Origin: Phyto melanocephala
Taxonomy: Eukaryota; Arthropoda; Insecta; Diptera; Rhinophoridae
Assembly (NCBI GenBank): GCA_941918925.1
Contig: OW799233.1
Coordinates: 180,575,235 to 180,639,234 of the forward strand
Reading direction: 5' to 3'
Length of the DNA stretch: 64,000 nt
Shown piece by piece: positions 1-12,088 of this stretch (within the stretch, counting starts at the first letter, position 1; each line of letters begins with the position of its first letter). The position numbers and the translations under genes were made by a program. The notes below the pieces were generated by a model, which worked only from the letters and a program-made list of their open reading frames with translations, searched no databases and was not told the origin of the DNA.

Positions 1-423
1 AAAACCTCGTATCAACCTAGAAGTTATAAGAGATTTTAGAAAAATCTCTGAAATGTGTCTTTTAAGCAAAAGACTCTCAGTGGTTGTTTAGCAAATTTCT
101 TATTTTTTTTAAATTTGACCTTCTGCATTTTTCATTAAATGACAGCGTCAGTTCTCTTCTAAATTAATTATACATTTTAAAGGGACTGAAAAATATAAAT
201 TTTTGGAGCCTGTCGGAGATGGCAACGTTAGATATTGATGATATTTCTACCTTTATAAGGCAATCTGGGAGATTCCCTAAACCAGTTCAGAATTGGTAAA
301 CCAACTCCGTCTAGAATCAGACAACGACCTATCCTTTTCTGTCTTTCTTTCTATTCTATTTCCGAGCTATTTGTACTATTCTAACTATTTTTCTATTTGT
401 AGCTAGTACGTACATGTATGTAA
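1..423. other. AT-rich sequence, no gene seen
   Basis: No ORF with recognisable content. A pyrimidine-rich stretch around 333-390 loosely resembles the spacer downstream of the SINE copies at 3.6 and 28.1 kb, but the match is too weak to annotate. Confidence 0.5.
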
Positions 424-1091
424 ACAAGTAAGAGTGCTATATTCGGCCGTGCCGAATCTTATATACCCTTTACAACATGTAGTCATGCAATAACAAGTGT
501 TTGTATCACCATTCATCTCATAAAAACATCTCATAAAAACATCCCATTGCAAAATTATAAATTGTTTCTAAAAAAAAATTCCAAAAAAAAAAATATATTA
601 AAAACAAAAAAAAAAACAATAAAAAAAATTACAAAAAAAATTTAAAAACAAATTTTTAATAAATTTAAAAAAAAAATTAAAAAAAAATATAATATAAATA
701 ATATATAAAGTAAAAAAATAAATTAAAAAAAAAATTTTATGACTCAGCTGGGATTTGATGCAACGTTTAATCTACATATGTATGTTGTTGTTGTAATTGT
801 TAAAAAAAGGAGGTGTTCGTGGTTTTTTGCTCATATCTCAGAAAGTTATCGGGCGATTGTGCTGAATTTCAATAGCGATTCATTCCTGGATATTTCCAAG
901 AGATCTGAGGAACATATAGTTGCTTCTAAAAGTTGATTTCAACCAACACACGGACAGGGCTTAATCGACTCCTCTATTCATAAGTTTTCAGAAAATAAAT
1001 ACTTGATAGGGTCGGAAATGAAAATTGTAGAAATTACAAACGGAATGACAAAGCTATATATACCCTTGTGCATCACAGGTGAAGGGTATAA
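424..1091 (-). repeat. Hairpin-ended dispersed repeat, copy A
   Basis: This copy shares its ends and order with 63204-63983 and, inverted, with 50005-50830. On the plus strand it begins CAAGTAAGAG, carries a 7-bp stem hairpin (ATTCGGC-CGT-GCCGAAT, 441-457), then TATATACCC, then an almost pure A/T tract (about 545-738). It ends with a second hairpin-like pair, TATACCCTT and AAGGGTATA (about 1060-1090). It encodes nothing convincing: the short ORF at 739-936 recurs only because the repeat itself is conserved. The terminal hairpin, internal low-complexity tract and lack of coding capacity suggest a non-autonomous Helentron/DINE-like element (inference). Copy A has more substitutions than copies B and C. 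Confidence 0.8.
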
Positions 1092-3168
1092 AAACATAAT
1101 TTTTGCATCGATTTATACAACAAAAATTGTCTGAAAATATATTTTTTTTTTAAATTTTCATAAAAAATAAAGTCAGATATAGTTTTAGTTGGCAAAAACT
1201 ACTTCTCTAATTAAAAAAAATAAAAAAAAACGAATTTCTATTTCTATTACTTACATCGGAGTAATAGATTTATATAAAAATTTTAATAAAATGTAAAAAG
1301 AATTGCAAAATGTTTAATTTTTACAAAAACTTGATACCTTAACAAACCAAACCGAAAAAAAAAGAATTCCTCTATAATATTTTTGCAATCAGTCCCACTG
1401 TGCATTATGTTCTCATTATTATTTCCCTATTTTTGGCGGAAAATTTTCATGCTTCGTTGAATCGAAATTCATTTAAAATAAATTTTCTGTTTTTGATTAT
1501 GCTCATCATAATGACATTGTCGTTGTTGTTGTAGTTGTTATTTTTTATTGTTATATGATGAAGTAAAGTTAATTTATTACACATTTATATATATTATTGT
1601 ACTTTTATTATTACATTTCATTATTACTGTCAATGCTAAATGTGTGTATGTGTATGTGTATGTTGTGATGCTGATATTGATACTGACACTGCTAATAAAC
1701 GGCATAATGGTGAAGGTCCTTCCTTGTATTCTTTTGTGTGAGTGTTTAGATGTCTATTAAATAAATATTTGTGCGTGTTTAAACTGAAGTGCTTTTTGAA
1801 GTGGCAATTTATTCACTCTCTATTAAAAACACACAGTCACTTATAAACATGCAAACACATACGTACACACAGGCAGTGATACTCGTATTCTGACATATGT
1901 TTTTCTTGTTTTATAAATACTTATAAGTGAACATTTATGTGTTCAGTTTGTTTATTGGTGAAAACGATCAAAATGATCCTGCTGTTTGTAGCTTTTGTGA
2001 TGCCGTTTTTATTGTCCTTTCGATGATTTTTTAATCTTTGTTAATTGTGAAAATATTTATACTCATTTGTGAAAATGGGATGAAACGGCTTGTTTGCTCA
2101 TATAAATATAGTCATGGCTGCTGCTAATTAAAAATTAAAATTCATCCCCATTTGTTGGCTTTAAATATACATAAAACTTATGTATGTATGTATGTATGTA
2201 TGTATGTATGTTTTCTATTGCACATAATCACGACAATATATTTTTTGCCTGGCTGTACAATTTTTATTATAATTTTATCCTGTTTTTACGTGGCTTCTTA
2301 TTGTTTAAATTGCTTCGACATACCTCGTTGGAAAGAAAGAAGGACAGATAGACAGACAGACATAGACAGCAATGGCCAGCAGAGGGGTTCATACTTAAGC
2401 CTCATTAGAGTTTAACTAAAGTGACGATGAATTTCAATTTCTAACTTGATTTATATTGAAATCATGATCATTTAGATTAAACTTCTACCAGAAACAAATA
2501 AAACAAAACTACCACCACTTTTATCGCTCGCCATCATCATTATTATTTGTTTCCTATGTACTGTACTCGTACTAAATCTATTGTGATTATGGGAAGCTGA
2601 AATATATCTCAAAATGTTTTTCAATTCGTTTCTTTTGAAATTACAAGTTTAAAAATTAAATTGATTAAATGGTTGATTTTTCCCCTCAAATTAAGTGTAA
2701 ATGATTTGTAGTTAAAAGTGCATTAGTTAATAAGAAGGGGGGGAATTATTTCATTTTATAAATAGTGACAATTTTTGGGCAATTACTGGTCTTATTTAAT
2801 AATCATGTTTAGTTATGGTATAACGAAGAATTAATTTTTCATAAAATAATAGTTCCAATTTATATCTGAACTTGTAAACAACTTTAAACAGTTTGGAATT
2901 TAAATTAGGACAACATAAGATAAGAGTATTCAGATACCAAAAACAAAAAGCACAAATTTTGAATATGACAAAAATTAAAGGCCCAACGCAATTTCTCAGG
3001 GCGCTTACACAGAAACAGCTGTTTCTATTTAACCCTTAGTTATTAGGTAATTATTTTTAACATAATATCTTTATCAGGGAAATAAATATATTCACCGATT
3101 TTTTACTCGCTATTATAAAATATATAAAAATAAACTAAACCCAGGCTAGGCGATCCCGCGTCACTTAT
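1092..3168. other. AT-rich non-coding sequence
   Basis: No recognisable gene. It contains the TATG microsatellite at 2179-2211 and a GACAGATAGACAGACAGACA run near 2342-2361. ORFs here are short, cysteine/tyrosine-rich translations of low-complexity DNA. Confidence 0.5.
2179..2211. repeat. (TATG)n microsatellite
   Basis: About eight uninterrupted copies of the tetranucleotide TATG. Similar TATG runs occur at 55777-55801. Confidence 0.95.
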
Positions 3169-3355
3169 TATACCCTTCACACAAAAGTGAAAAAGGGTAT
3201 AAACAGGATTCGCATTCTGTGTGAAATTTCAAGAATTTTCATTTCCGACCACATAAAGTATATATTTCCTAAAAGCTTATGAATAGGGGAGTCGCTTAAG
3301 CATTCTCAGTCTATCCGTGTGTATGTTGAAATCAACTTTGAAGCCCCCCCGACAT
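3169..3355 (+). repeat. Hairpin-ended dispersed repeat, truncated copy D
   Basis: This matches the left 190 bp of copy B (50005 onward). It has TATACCCTTCAC, an AAAAAGGGTATA arm, the TTTCATTTCCGACC block, the 'GGGGAGTCGCTTAAG' block and the run of C residues before GACAT. It stops there and lacks the A/T tract and the TTCGGC hairpin, so it is a 3'-truncated copy. The sequence that follows (3360-3540) is not part of the family. Confidence 0.75.
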
Positions 3356-3561
3356 TGCCAAACACAGACTTCTGGGCAAACATGTATCGGATAGCCTCTC
3401 TACGATATCTGAAGTTAGACTGAATGATCTCCTGAGATACGTCACGGTCATTGGGTGGATCTAGTACCCTTACTCTTAGTTTTTTTTTGAGATATATTGA
3501 CGAGTCAAAACGGTGTCATACAGACTCCACTTCACTGTTCGCGTGCAGTTAACTACCACGT

Positions 3562-3754
3562 GCCCCGATGGACTAGTCAGCAGTGTGCCGTTCTGCTAGC
3601 TTAGGGGTTGCGGGTTCGATTCCCGCCGGAGACTCTGGACTTGTCTGCTTATTTTCTATTCTATTCTTACTTTTCTATTCAGGTATCACAAAGGGATCAA
3701 TATAATGGACCCAAGTGAGCTGTACAACAGCTGCCTGTTCTACCTAACCTAACT
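3562..3754 (+). mobile_element. tRNA-derived SINE, copy 1
   Basis: A tRNA-like head runs about 3562-3632. It contains a complete T-arm (GCGGGTTCGATTCCCGCC, 3610-3627) whose core, GGTTCGATTCC, is a canonical RNA polymerase III B box. An A-box-like TGGACTAGTCAGCAG lies upstream. The head is followed by a pyrimidine-rich linker and a tail ending CTACCTAACCTAAC. The head is about 85% identical by eye to the inverted copy at 28040-28254, so it is a dispersed repeat and not a single tRNA gene. The tails of the two copies differ, which may mean two subfamilies sharing one head. Confidence 0.8.
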
Positions 3755-6265
3755 ACCACGTAAACCAACCTACCAACCAACCAACCAACCAATATAAATA
3801 ACTAAAGAAATAAATAAAAGCTGATACTTTCTTTATCCACATTTGGGATATGACTTTTGAGTTTTTGACGTTAGGTAAAAAAGATCTTAAGTCAAAAATT
3901 AGCAGTTGGAATTTTTAATTGGGGTTAACGCAATTTTTTCTCTCATTTGTTTGGAATCAATAACTTAATAACAATTGCTTACAAACGTAGTTCTTTATTG
4001 TTAAGGTAGTAGTTCTGAAAAACTTATAGTTTTTTTTGGTATTAAACTAAAACTGCAGTCTCCGACTTTAGAACTTTCAGCCTAACTTTAAAGAATTTAT
4101 GTATAAATTAAAATTGCCACATGACCGGCGTGACCGATTTCTTCGATTATTTTTTTGTTGTATTCGTAATTACCAAGTTAAAGTTTGTAGGGGAAAAAAG
4201 TTTTAAAGTGGGGTGACCACATACATGTAAAAGTATTTATTTGAAATGACTCGATGTATAACATGCGTGTATGAGCTTCACTTGAGAACGGCTTTCCCGA
4301 TTTCGCTGATTGTTTTTGTCTTGTATTTGTGATTTCAAGTACAAGAATGGTAAGAGAAAATAGAAACAATAAGAAAACATGATATCGAATTCCCAATACA
4401 AAGAAAACATATATTTCAAGAGATTTTTGGAAGCCTATAATTGCCAATGCTTTTAGGTATCACTAGTGAATTTCATCCGTGTGAAATCGTGTGGGGCCAC
4501 TAACCATTTTTTAGTATTACACAACAACATGTTGTTATTAAAAAAACTACAATAATAATAAAAAGCTGATAAAATAGAAAAACTGTAAACTATTAAAAAA
4601 ACTATAGCATTAACAACGCCACCCGGTATAACTACATCATGACTTACATCTACTTTCTATGTTGATTGTAAAATATTTCTAATTTGAATTTCTTTTTCCA
4701 TAAATTACAAAATTAATTTTGTTTTTTATTTTCCATAAAGTTCAATAAACTTCAATTAATAAAACAAACAAATAGTTGTCTCTTATCAGCTCACAAACAA
4801 GGAAAACCGTACAAGATTCTCTAATTATTATGATGGTCCGACAAACATATCATTAAGAAACATTTTATAAATAATAAGATTTCAAGAAGAGTCTTTACAT
4901 TTTTTTTTTTTTCAGTAAATTAATATAAACGAACTGAAGTTAACTAAGAAAACCAATGACTGAAGATTTAAGGATAAGAGAGTATGAAACGATGTCAGTG
5001 GCATTAAATAAATGCCAAATTGACACTAAACGGAGACAATATTTTTATGACACAACAATTGCTAGTAACAATAAATAAGGACGGGGGCATAGAAATAAGA
5101 AAAAATAAAAAAAAAGTTCTTATCTTAGACCAAAAAGCACAAGCAACATAAACATCAACATTAAAAATCCCAAATAACCAAAAACCAATTTCAATATCTC
5201 TTGTATTCACTGTAATTGAAATTGTTTGAGCTGTTTGTTAATCAGCAGGCATAACGCTTCACTAAATTCAATATTAATACTTATGACAGCAGACGACAGC
5301 AGCAACAACATTATCCGCATCTAACTAAATGTTTAAAAGTCAAAAGGATTGTGGTTTCAACTTGTGTTCAAGGCACTTAATAATGTCTGCCACAACAACT
5401 TCTTCGTCTTCATCAACTTCATCTCTAAGAGACTATATGAATACAAAGTTTATGTTAATGCTTCATCTACTCACATACGTTTACCTTTTTCAGTACAAAT
5501 TTGTAGGTTCGTTATAGAGATTAATCGCAAATAGTTTCTGAATATGCTTTATTAAATATTTTTAAAATTTTGTAAAATATCTTTTAATTTTTTTTCGTAT
5601 ATTTTGTATCTTAAATCATTGTATTTGTATTTATGTATTTGTGTAAACTAGCTAGAGCTGTAATTTCTTTAATTATACTCTGCATTTTATAGAATATGTT
5701 TAGTTTGTTATTAAGTATGAAACCACTTCAAATTCAAATGTTAAAGACAAAAAAAAGGACAGAAAAATTGTCGTACCGAAAATTTGGAATGTCACTGACA
5801 ATACTTTCAAATACTGAAGTATATGGTTGCTCAATTTTAAAACACAGAAACTGACAATTATAAACTTATTGGGGTTTAAATTTGAAGAATTAAAAAACAA
5901 AAGCAACTTTCTAGATTTTTGTTCATAAATATCTAACATAAAAGGTTTTTTCCATGATGTTATATACAGATGGTCAAAGGTTGACAAGACGTAATTGACA
6001 ATTTTTTCTAAACATAAAATATTGAGTGCACACAGTTTTCAAATTTTGCTGATAATTTTTATGAATATCTCATCTCAATGTAAAAAAAAAATGCCAGTTA
6101 TGTGCAGGCAATCGGTAGGTCTATGAGATTCTACTGAAACTCTTATTAAAAAAATGTGTTCTCGTACATTTTTATACCGGCTAGAATGAGGCTGCCAATC
6201 CACACGATGCCTTCTGTATATTATTAAAACGAGCCTAATAAAAAGTGGGTTCAGATTAAGTTATG
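3755..6265. other. AT-rich sequence with degenerate repeat motifs
   Basis: No gene recognised. An (ACCA)n tract starts the region (about 3770-3792). The motif 'CCGATTTC..C.ATT.TTTTT.TTGTATT' occurs at about 4126 and 4297 and again at about 20793 beside a Helitron, so an old, unresolved repeat is present. ORFs at 4178-4447, 5004-5210 and 5700-5987 are AT-rich and resemble no family I know. Confidence 0.45.
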
Positions 6266-6338
6266 TTAAAAAAAGGGGCATCAAAAGCCCAAACCTATGA
6301 TGAGTATACAGGTATTGCCAATTGGTATGTTGTGCGCA
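6266..6338 (-). repeat. SINE tail fragment
   Basis: The segment from AGGGGCATCAAAAGCCCAAA to GCCAATTGGTATGTTGTGCGCA matches the tail of the SINE at 28055-28125 in the same orientation, with scattered substitutions. The tRNA head is missing. Confidence 0.65.
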
Positions 6339-6410
6339 ATATCTGTTAGTTTCACGACTTAAAGTTTATTTTGTCAGCTTTTCATGTACACATTTTCTTT
6401 TATTCTTATA

Positions 6411-6841
6411 CTACATTTACACCTGAGCGAAATTTAGTAGATTTGATTTAAAATCTTTATTAAAATCTATACCGTTTATACCACTGTTTTTGACATTTTG
6501 CAAAATTTCGGTTTCAAAACAGTATATTTATTTACAAGGTGGTCTGAGAGGCTCACTATGCTCTACTTCTCCAAAATTCAAACTCCATATTAAAAAGGTC
6601 TAAACAGTAAAGTACTTGTGCAATTGCATCCACCTTATATATTTTGATTGAATTTTTCTTTATGCAGCGTTGTATATTTTAAAGCCACAGTTGCATCACG
6701 AAGTAGTACTTGATTTTAAGTAGATTCTGCCAAAATCTAGTGGCGAAGTAGATTTCGTTTTGCATGGGAAATCTGGTAGAAATGAACAAGATTTCGCTCA
6801 AAATCCCTAAAGTACTAGATTTTTTGTAGGTGTAAATGTAG
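6411..6841. mobile_element. MITE with CTACATTTACACC inverted repeats
   Basis: The ends are exact inverted repeats: CTACATTTACACCT on the left and AGGTGTAAATGTAG on the right. More loosely matched AAAT-TAGTA blocks lie just inside. The flanks are TATA (6407-6410) and TATT (6842-6845), consistent with a 4-bp target duplication with one change. The 431-bp interior has no ORF. The terminal motif CTA(C/T)(A/G)TT(C/T)ACAC resembles the left ends of the repeats at 7688-8167 and 19080-19602, which also sit at TATA sites. The three may be one superfamily, but I cannot assign the transposase that moves them. Confidence 0.75.
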
Positions 6842-7283
6842 TATTACTGATATATTTCGTATCTTTTTTATGTGTACTAGACCTATTCGACCGTAATATA
6901 TGTAGTTGCAAATGTGACTAAACATCCTTTCCTAAATTAATTTATGTCAACATTGTTGATTCAACATATTTATTTTTCTATTTGGTTACAAACATCAGTT
7001 TTGTGCATGTGTTAGTAGCAACTTTAAACACTTTTATTTGCTAAAATACTGAACCAATTTTAATAAAATTAAGATTCTGCATATTTACAAGATCAAGATC
7101 GGTCGCAAAGGGTTGGCCTTTTAAAAGTTTAAATTTAAAAATGCAATAAAACAAAAACGTTTTGAAATGTTGCCAAATTTATAATTTTTTTTTTTTTTTT
7201 GCTGTAAAGTAAAATTGTTTCTGTTGGAAATGATATATTATTTCATTCATATAGCTTCCGCAGCTGGCGTACAAGTACCCCGT

Positions 7284-8299
7284 TCAATCAGACCAAATTT
7301 CGAGCACTTTTTCGAGTGCATGGGTTTGTATCTCGGCAATGGCATCACGAATGTTGGCCTTCAAATGCTCAATTTTCTCTGGTTTGTCTGCATAACTTTC
7401 GTCTTTAACTGCACCCCACAGAAAATAGTCCAACGATGTCAAATCGAAGCTTCTTGGCGGCCAACTGACATCAACATTTCAGCTAATTAAACGCAATATA
7501 TCCATTGTGGCATAAGATGTGTGACAAGTTGCTCTATACTGTTGAAACCAAAAATTGCTCACACCAATACCATGAAGAGCGGGCACAAAGAAATCGATTA
7601 TCATGGTGCGATTTGTGTCTCCGCTCTACAAGCCGCACCAAAATCACTCTGAGTCCCAAATACGTCAATTTCGCTTATTGTCTTATACTATATTCACACT
7701 CGCGCCTTAACTGTCAATTTATAATATTATCGCAATTAAAGGCCTTATTGAGCTCAATTAACAAACTAAAAATTATTTTTAAATTGAGCAATATATACTT
7801 AATTGTTTCACTTATTGTTCAAAAGTCGATATACAACTCTTCAGAAGAATGTTCAGTGAGAAGAAAATTCTATAGGTGGCATTTCTAATGTCAAACAAAT
7901 AAATATACAAAAAACAAAAATTAAGAAAATGAAATATGTTTGATGACAATTTTAAAAAAATGTTTAAATAAATTCAAATACATACATACATATAAGTATA
8001 TAAATGTATAAATATAATTGTAAATATATTTAATCAGCAGGAAAAACACTAAAGAGAAGGCATTATTTGATTTGGTATCATTACATCGTATTTTTACAGT
8101 TATCACTTATTTTAATTGCTCAATCAACACTAAATTGAAACAATTAAAAATATCTGTCTGAACAGGGTATAACCAAAGATAAAAATGACCTTCCAACAAA
8201 AAGATGATTTTTTCCAATTACAATTTCCGACCCATTGTAATTTTTTTGGAAATAAATTTCCAATAATTCCCAACGTTGGTCAAGCGTTAATCGATTCAT
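7284..8299 (-). pseudogene. DD41D-type mariner transposase remnant split by a MITE
   Basis: This is a Tc1/mariner transposase pseudogene read on the minus strand. The start codon is at 8299 (MNRLTLDQRW...). About 28 N-terminal residues are followed directly by the K-I-I-F segment that precedes the first catalytic Asp, so the helix-turn-helix half is missing. A 480-bp MITE (7688-8167) then interrupts the reading at the conserved G-Y-V-N-K position. Past it the code resumes (N-K-R-N-stop-R-I-W), then an F-W-F-Q-Q-Y stretch where the second catalytic Asp has become Tyr, and D-L-T-S-L-D-Y carrying the third Asp. The alpha-helical C-terminus ends at 7284. It has several stops and small deletions. 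The two pieces fit as one gene only if the MITE is removed. Confidence 0.8.
7688..8167. mobile_element. MITE inside a mariner, copy A
   Basis: This 480-bp repeat shares most of its length with 19080-19602. Its ends are CTATATTCACAC and, inverted, CCCTGTTCAGAC, a weak inverted repeat. It is flanked by perfect TATA duplications (7684-7687 and 8168-8171). It is non-coding. The site of insertion inside a mariner coding sequence gives its exact borders and shows that it is younger than that mariner. Confidence 0.8.
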
Positions 8300-9079
8300 T
8301 TCGTTCAGCGGTCATAACCTACTGAAATTTATGACAGAATAGAATGACATAAATATTGCCAGATTCGAAATAACCGTTGGTTCAAATTAAAACCGATAGA
8401 TGACCCACCCCTTATAATGTGAGCGTAACAAAAAATCGACTTGTTAAATAAGAAATATTTATCTCATTCTAAGGGCCCTTATGACAACTTGCCTATAAAG
8501 TTAATGTTTGTTAAAGTTAAACAAAAGCGAAAAGCGTTGTGCAAAGCGCTAACGCTAAAGTGGCAAATGTAAACAGAATCGTCAACGTTATGTAATAAAC
8601 AGTAACGATCAATCATGTTGTTTAATAAAACCAGCTAAATATAAACAAAAATTTTGATAAAATGACTAGATTTACTTGAAAATAAATCGCATTACTTTTC
8701 GACAATTACATCTTCATACCTAACCCTGCCATGTTAAAATTGGATTTTCATATTGGAAAGCCTTTTTAACGCGGTAATTCGATTTGTTTTATACAAACTG
8801 TAAAAATAAAATAATTTTTGCCAGCGTGGAAAATGCTTGCCGCTCATGTTCAGATTTAGCTGTAAGAGACTTAGATGTGGGACATTAGGAATTGCATGAG
8901 CCAAACGAAACCTTTTCTTGGTGCTTCTACCAAAGTCTCACCAGCCAACTTGTAATACAGATCAGCTATTCTGATTACCACTTAATATAAACGATGGTGT
9001 TTCGTTTATCTAAGAAGCACTTCGCTTCCTAAAGGGATGTTAAAATTGTGTCAAAATATAAAATGTTTTTTGGCGAGCC
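8300..9079. other. AT-rich sequence, partial repeat end
   Basis: No gene. The stretch from 8470 (TAAGGGCCCTTATGACAACTT) resembles the left end of the MITE at 28663-29072. Its other end is not identifiable, so it is left as a possible single-ended remnant. Confidence 0.4.
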
Positions 9080-9265
9080 GTACTTTTCCAGATTTATGCG
9101 GACAAACCCGCTTCGCTTCAGGCCTTGGAGGAAAACATCACGTGTGTCATTCGCCAGTTACCAGTCGAAATGCTCGAACGAGTCATCGAAAATTGGACTC
9201 AACGGATGGACCATCTGCGATGTAGCAACGGCCAACATTTGATAGACATAAACTTCAAAAAATAA
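9080..9265 (+). pseudogene. Mariner transposase C-terminal remnant
   Basis: One frame from about 9080 to the stop at 9263-9265 encodes the typical C-terminal tail of a DD41D-type mariner transposase. It reads Y-A-D-K-P, then E-N-I, V-I-R-Q-L-P-V-E-M-L-E, V-I-E-N-W, R-M-D-H-L-R and a terminal G-Q-H-L region. No catalytic residue remains and nothing upstream of Y-A-D-K-P is readable. The best match in this window is the C-terminus of the copy at 60215-61112. Sequence downstream to about 9400 may contain the 3' terminus (GGATCACACTTTA near 9370), but no second end pairs with it. Confidence 0.75.
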
Positions 9266-11882
9266 ATGCCAAAGAATGTTCTTTCAAATGATAATAAACA
9301 TTCCCCATTGAATTTCAATTTTCTGAGTTTTTTTTTTTTTCTTAAAAAAAGTAGGTAACCTCAGAATGGATCACACTTTATATATATATTATACATGTGC
9401 TTTAGCCCACTTATTTAACTTCACAATATGTACTTTCCTTTTTGTTCCGAACTGATCTTAAATTTCTAAATTTTTATTTGTATTTTTTTTTCCTTTCGTG
9501 TATGTCGCTCAACAGTCGCTAATAGTCACTTTATTAATTTTGTGTAAATGACAGTCAAAGTCAAGTAGTGCTCTGTTAAAATTCGTTACTGCCTCGTTAC
9601 TGATTAGATCTCTAAAACATGAGTTCATTTTACAGGAAATTATTAACACAGTATCTGTGTATACAAAATGATTTTGTTTCAATTTTATTCTTAAATAAAT
9701 ATTTAATGATGAACGAACAAGCGATAACCTCTGGTGTGAACTGATTTCATTTACTCTTTCACTCAGCCAGCCAGCCAGGCTTGTGGACAAGTGGTTTGAA
9801 GCGTTTAATTTTTATGCTTTTGATTTTTTATTGTTTCACTTCAATTCATTTTGGTTTATTACAAAAATATATTTATTGATTACTTACATGGTAGTGTTTA
9901 AGTGAAATTGTCAAGCGTTAAAAGATTTAAGAGATTTCTTTTTATTACTATTAGTTGTGAATATAAAAAAGAAAATAATTATAATAAAAAAAAACGCGAT
10001 AACACTTGATGGGGTTTTCGGCCCCCTCAAATAGTTAGAAAAAAAATAGAATCTTTCTTTATTAAGATAAGATTTTGTAATATGATGCTCTTTGTTTTCT
10101 GGTAATTTTTTTAACATAAATAATGTCTATTAGTACTAAGATTTGTTGTTGAAAATTGTTTTTATTTTTATTATAGTTTTATTTTATTTTTTTTTTTTTT
10201 TTAATTTTTATTATTTTATAGATTAAAATTTTTCTTCGGAGTAAATTTTTTTCTTTCGGTGCTAAATTACAAAATTTTTCAAACTTCATTTGTCAAATTT
10301 AAAAACAGCCAGACAGTGGTTTTATGCTCGCTTGAGTTTCAGACCATGCGTCTACGATTTTAACCACAACACGGCGCCGAAGGCGTGCTAGTGTAACACA
10401 TTTCTTTGCGCTTGAGCATGAAGACATCGCCATCCCTTTACATTAGTTCTCTTACTAAATCGATCCTGTGACATTTTCTATTTGCTCGTTTCAAAACAGA
10501 TTTATTAATGTGTGGCTACTGTTGCCCCAAACACGTGCATTACATTTTAGGCACTAGAAAAGCGGTGTGTATTTACATATGCATTACGTGTGTCTTATTA
10601 CTGTGTATATGTATAAGCGAAGGTACTTTCTAAGTATAAAAACATGTTAGTCGCTGTAAAAAATGTTTTAATTTGTTTGGTAGAATGATAAAAGTGATAA
10701 GAAATCGAACAGTTAGAGCTTTAGATTCCCTAATAAATTTTTTTAAATATACTTCTTTTGTACGACTGTCTTGAAATTTCTAATCGTTGAAATTGCTAGT
10801 AATAAAATGTTTGCGTCAAGTTTCATTTACATTATACGCTCTAAAAACATTTGAAGTCTGAAAAGGTGACCTCCTGTACATATCCATTTGCACCACATGT
10901 TCAGTTTATTTGCCCTAAAACCTTAGATCAAGGTATATACAAGTATGATTCGCAGCAACAAATAACAATTTAAAAGCACATGCATATGTCATAAATTTTT
11001 TTTTCTTCCTTAATTTTAATAATTAAAAAAAAAAAAAACTTTAAAAATGTTTTAAACCAGCTGAAACTGCGAAATTTTTATTGTAATATAAAAAGTTTTC
11101 ATTTAACAGAAGCAGACAAATTTTTAAAAAAAAAGTTGGCAATGCTGACAAATTGTATATAAAAAATCAGTCAGCTGATTGGATAAGAGTACCTTATTAA
11201 TCTGCCTCGCTTAAGATAAAATTTTTTATTTTTTTTTTATCGAGAATCAGCCGCCATAAATTTACAAAAAAATATTTATACCCAAAACTGATCAGGCCTT
11301 GCTCTTACTTATTTATCTGCCAATAAATTACACTTTAAATTTACTAAAAAAAACGTAAGACGTTTGTTACCATATGTAAAGGGTGTCTCAGTAAGACTGC
11401 ACTTTTTAAGTTTAGTGTCATTTTGTACTTGCAAATTCTGAAAGTTGGTAGCTGTTATTCTATTATTGGTAGCTGTTATGTTTGAAATAATTTTTAACCG
11501 ACCACTCAGAAATAAGATGTTATCTCGCGATTAAAAATATCCTTCATGTTACCAAAGTTTTAAATTGAGCTCAGAAAGACAGACGGACAAATTATCAAAA
11601 AAAATTTTAAAAAGTGGTTTTATGTTTTTTAGTTTATTGACTATATATATACACCGCCATATAATTTTTCAAAAATTGTGGGCTTAGATATACATAGTTT
11701 TTAAACCATATTATACCCAGCAAAATATCACATACAAAATCATGAATGGAATGTTATAATACACAGTTCTTTACTGCTTACAATTTGGCATCTAAAGCCA
11801 TTATTTTAACACGGCGATGTCATTGGAGGCAAGTACTTACCACGCTTGCTTACAAATAGGAACTCGAATAAGTACTTATTAC
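9266..11882. other. AT-rich non-coding sequence
   Basis: No gene recognised. A short GC-richer island lies at about 10300-10560. A single mariner-like end (AAAGGGTGTCTCAGTAAGAC) occurs at about 11387-11406 without a partner. CTTACAAATAGG at about 11849 is repeated at 13750 and 13788. Confidence 0.45.
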
Positions 11883-12088
11883 CAGTGTTGCCATAAGATG
11901 ATAGAGAAAAAGTGCAAAACCTTTAAAAAAAAAGTGCTAAAATGTTCTACAATTCAAAAAGAAAAGTGCTAAAATTTTGCAATATTGTTTTTTAAAAACA
12001 TTAAAAATTAAGTATACTTTTTTAATATAATAATTTGCAACGTATTTATATACATATTGTGTTCAATTAAATTCAATTTTATTAATAA

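Noticed and set aside
3562..3632. Functional tRNA gene
   Set aside because: Only the T-arm is convincing. Acceptor and anticodon stems do not pair well, and the same head recurs with SINE tails.
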